A stretch of 64,000 nucleotides of DNA from Diploptera punctata. Lineage: Eukaryota > Arthropoda > Insecta > Blattodea > Blaberidae. Below are positions 61,717-64,000 of the stretch, in pieces. The translations under genes were made by a program, and so were the position numbers. The DNA is taken from positions 112,001 to 176,000 of the forward strand of contig JASPKZ010004565.1 of the NCBI GenBank assembly GCA_030220185.1, read 5' to 3'. The notes under the pieces are model-generated. The model did not search any database. It was not told where the DNA came from and worked only from the letters and a program-made list of their open reading frames with translations. Each line of letters opens with the position of its first letter. Position 1 is the stretch's first letter.

Positions 61717-62784
61717 AAAACTTACTTACTTAATACTTAATACAGGCTTTCCACTTTACAGCAGTTTGCCTTTGATTCCTGCTTTCCAGAGATTCCTATC
61801 TTCCCATTGTCCATCTTTCACACCCCTCTTCATCATGGCATCATATATTCCCTCATACCATGCTCTTCTACTTCTTCCCCTTCTCCTTCTGCCTGGTACC
61901 ATCCAATCCAACACCTGTTTAGGCCATTGGTCTTCCGGCATCCGTTGTACATGTCCATACCATTGTAGAGCTCTCTTTGTTATCCTATCGATAACAGTTT
62001 CTTGTGCATCCATTTCTTGTCTGATATATGTATTTCGAATATGTTGTAGCCTGGATATTCTCATACTTCTCCGTAATCCATCCATTTCTGTCGCCAAGAT
62101 TCTTTTCTGCATCCTTTCATTTATTGTCCAGCTTTCTGATCCATATGTAAGTATACTTTCTATTATTGTCTGTATAATCCCTTTTTTTTGTTTTTCTGAT
62201 CAAATTTCTATTCCATAAAAGACCATTCAGGGATCTAATCGCCTTCCTTGCACAATTTACTCTGTTAATATATTTTTCACAAGTACCAGATTTATCTATT
62301 ATAGATCCAAGATATTTAAATTCTTCAACACGTTTAATTATCATATTATTTATTTGTAGGTCTTCTGAATTTCCTCCGATTACCATATATTCTGTTTTAA
62401 TATAATTTATCTTCAGTCCACCTACCTCAAATGCATCGACCAACTTTCTGATCATATATTCTATATCTTCTTTATCTTGTCTAATTATAATCTGGTCATC
62501 AGCGAATAATGATGTGCAGTAAATGACCATTAATGTCGATTCCCATTCCCCTACATGACTTATTCCATTTCATTAATACATCTTCTAAATATATCTTGAA
62601 CAATGTTGGTGACATCCCGCATCCTTGTCTTAATCCTTTTGTTATATCAAATTCTGAGAATATTCTATTTCCAACCTTGATACTTGCTTTACAATCATAC
62701 ATTCTTTTTATAAAATACGAGTATATGAGAGATTTGGATATTCCAAACTTCTACATTGCCCCCCAAAGCTTGTTGATGGGTACA
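61717..62784 (-). mobile_element. LINE-N, RT palm to 3' tail
   Basis: Minus frame 62499-62702 reads FDITKGLRQGCGMSPTLFKI and KWNKSCRGMGIDI. Frame 62117-62530 has the catalytic box SLFADDQIIIRQDKEDIEYM, then INYIKTEYMVIGGN and FKYLGSIIDKSGTCEKYIN. Frame 61756-62112 reads MQKRILATEMDGLRRSMRIS, LQWYGHVQRMPEDQWPKQVL, RRRRGRSRRAWYEGIYD. Two frame breaks. The short tail is TAAG repeats, seen as CTTACTTACTT at 61721. One of the better preserved copies. Confidence 0.85.
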
Positions 62785-63095
62785 AAGTTATATATCGTTC
62801 TGGGCCAAAGAGAGATGAACTGGCAGGTGAATGGAGAAGACTGCTCAACAGTGAGATACACGATCTTTATGGGATACCAAATACAATAAAACGTGGATTG
62901 CGATGAGCAGGAAATGTGGGGAATGAAATGAGGGCATATAAAAATATGTTGGTCAAGAATGAGGTGAGAGAATAACAATAATTATTTTAGGAAGATAAAT
63001 TAAACAGAGGATGACTGGAATATATTACATCGAGACAGGGATGCATGGAGAGCTTATGTCCGTGCGACCATGAACCTCCGGGCTCGATAGTTTAT
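62785..63095 (+). mobile_element. LINE-A 3' fragment, target of the LINE-N insertion
   Basis: Starts with the right copy of the 88-bp repeat (62785-62872) and continues TTGCGATGAGCAGGAAATGT to the family end GACCATGAACCTCCGGGCTC. Heavily decayed. Confidence 0.8.
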
Positions 63096-63303
63096 ACCGC
63101 GGCAGTTTATATTAACTTCACCATCATTCAAACAAGTATAAGGTCTGTTACGATCTCAAGGCTGGATTTCTAATTCATCTCTTCTTCGGACGGACCAAAT
63201 AACTATTTCTTTTGAATTATACCGAAGCTTTTGCGATTCTGTTCATAGACAAACGTGCATTGATAATTGTTTATAAACGTATTTTATGTTATTAACAATT
63301 AGT

Positions 63304-63608
63304 GGGCACGCCGTAGCGTAGTGGTTAAGGCACTGTGCTACAAGCCAGAGGGTCCAGGGTTCAAGTCCCGTTGGGGTCAGGATTTTTAAACTGACCCAAA
63401 CCCTCTGGCGGCACTATGGCCCTGGGGTCGACTCAGCCTCTAACGGAAATGAGTACCAGACGCTTGTTCTGGGGGTAAAGGCGGCCGTCACGCAAGGCTG
63501 ACAACCCGGCTGACATAAAGTGCTGATTGTATAGAAAAAGTGGGAGCCTTAACCTCCTACTACCCCAAGGGCCTCCTGAGGCCTGTTGTGGGATCACTTT
63601 ACTTTAAT
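63304..63608 (+). mobile_element. SINE-B copy 2, full length with target duplication
   Basis: Head CACGCCGTAGCGTAGTGGTT (A box TAGCGTAGTGG) and B box GGTTCAAGTCC. The body matches 2052-2305 and extends further (TAACCTCCTACTACCCCAAG). A 7-bp direct repeat AATTAGT flanks it at 63297-63303 and 63609-63615. Confidence 0.85.
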
Positions 63609-63621
63609 AATTAGTATGACA

Positions 63622-63830
63622 GTCCACCGCTGTGGCCTCGGGGTAGCGTGCTGCCTCGTCACGCAGCGGGCCCGGGTTCGATCTCCGGTCGGGACAGTTT
63701 TTCTAGGTGAGGTTTTTATCGGGGTTTTTCCTCATCTGTAAGACAAATGTCAGGAAAACTTTAAGGCCAAAACGGTCCCCGAAATCATAAGGCGATCGCT
63801 ATCATCATCATCCATATTCATCTTAGGTTA
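63622..63830 (+). mobile_element. SINE-C copy, 3'-truncated
   Basis: Head GTCCACCGCTGTGGCCTCGG, B box GGTTCGATCTCC, and body to the (ATC)n segment, where another repeat takes over. Confidence 0.85.
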
Positions 63831-63844
63831 AGCTTAGGATTAGG

Positions 63845-64000
63845 GACTCTCCTGGCGCATCATTATCGTGATCATCGCCCATCATATCATCGGGGCAACT
63901 TAACCCCGCCTTCCAGGCGCCCCAACCTCAGAAGTGGGTTACAAGTACGCCATGCCAAGAGAGAAACCAGAATGTCGAAAGACAAACCTGGGGCATTTGA
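63845..64000 (+). repeat. Dispersed repeat, second copy, cut by the window edge
   Basis: CCGCCTTCCAGGCGCCCCAA, CCTCAGAAGTGGGTTACAAG and GCCATGCCAAGAGAGAAACC match 59233-59385. Confidence 0.6.

Noticed and set aside
1..64000. A prokaryote-style operon, defence locus or biosynthetic cluster
   Set aside because: No co-directional intact genes and no ribosome-binding sites. All long frames are retrotransposon or repeat derived.

Overview
This window is eukaryotic nuclear DNA, almost certainly from an arthropod with a large, repeat-rich genome. A cockroach or termite (Blattodea) is my best guess. That guess rests on the mix of repeats (several non-LTR retrotransposon families with short microsatellite tails, several tRNA-derived SINE families, mariner/Tigger/piggyBac relics, many foldback MITEs) and on recall of similar repeats, not on a search. 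There are no operons, no prokaryotic signals, no rRNA and no CRISPR array. Nearly every long open frame is a retrotransposon remnant.

Trace of a host gene: two short minus-strand blocks, 18407-18503 and 13265-13347, look like spliced coding exons. Their splice phases fit exactly when joined, and the second reaches a stop codon followed by an AATAAA signal. I infer that the window covers the 3' part and large introns of an unidentified gene on the minus strand, or lies close to one.

Layout. 1-9500: LINE copies, several nested, with ATT microsatellites and tRNA-derived SINEs. 9770-13055: LINE-C copies, one inside LINE-A. 13100-13350: putative last exon, then a 650-bp polypurine tract. 14500-15950: a large inverted repeat made of a SINE plus a tRNA-like cassette. 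16090-18400: two or three minus-strand LINEs, then the upstream exon. 19100-21200: LINE-I and LINE-A pieces. 21600-23200: MITEs. 23400-31000: LINEs, tRNA-like cassettes and foldback elements. 31047-33614: Tigger-like and mariner-like deletion derivatives. 34084-35117: an 18-unit, 56-bp minisatellite. 36181-36887: a foldback element carrying tRNA-like bodies. 37000-46600: SINEs, LINE ends, a mariner-like element with nested insertions, and a piggyBac-like relic. 47400-49450: palindromic MITE cluster and SINE-E. 49600-54260: SINE with an internal VNTR, the longest LINE-A copy, and a MITE. 55200-59100: a second copy of each of two element families also seen at 27-29 kb, in the opposite orientation. 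59200-64000: LINEs, SINEs and a foldback MITE.

How the parts fit: LINE-A (GTAA-repeat tail) is the most abundant family, with about 16 pieces. LINE-F shares its 3' end with SINE-C, as expected if it is that SINE's mobilising partner. Most microsatellites sit at LINE or SINE 3' ends and probably grew from those tails. Family names (LINE-A, SINE-C and so on) are local labels defined here, not database names.
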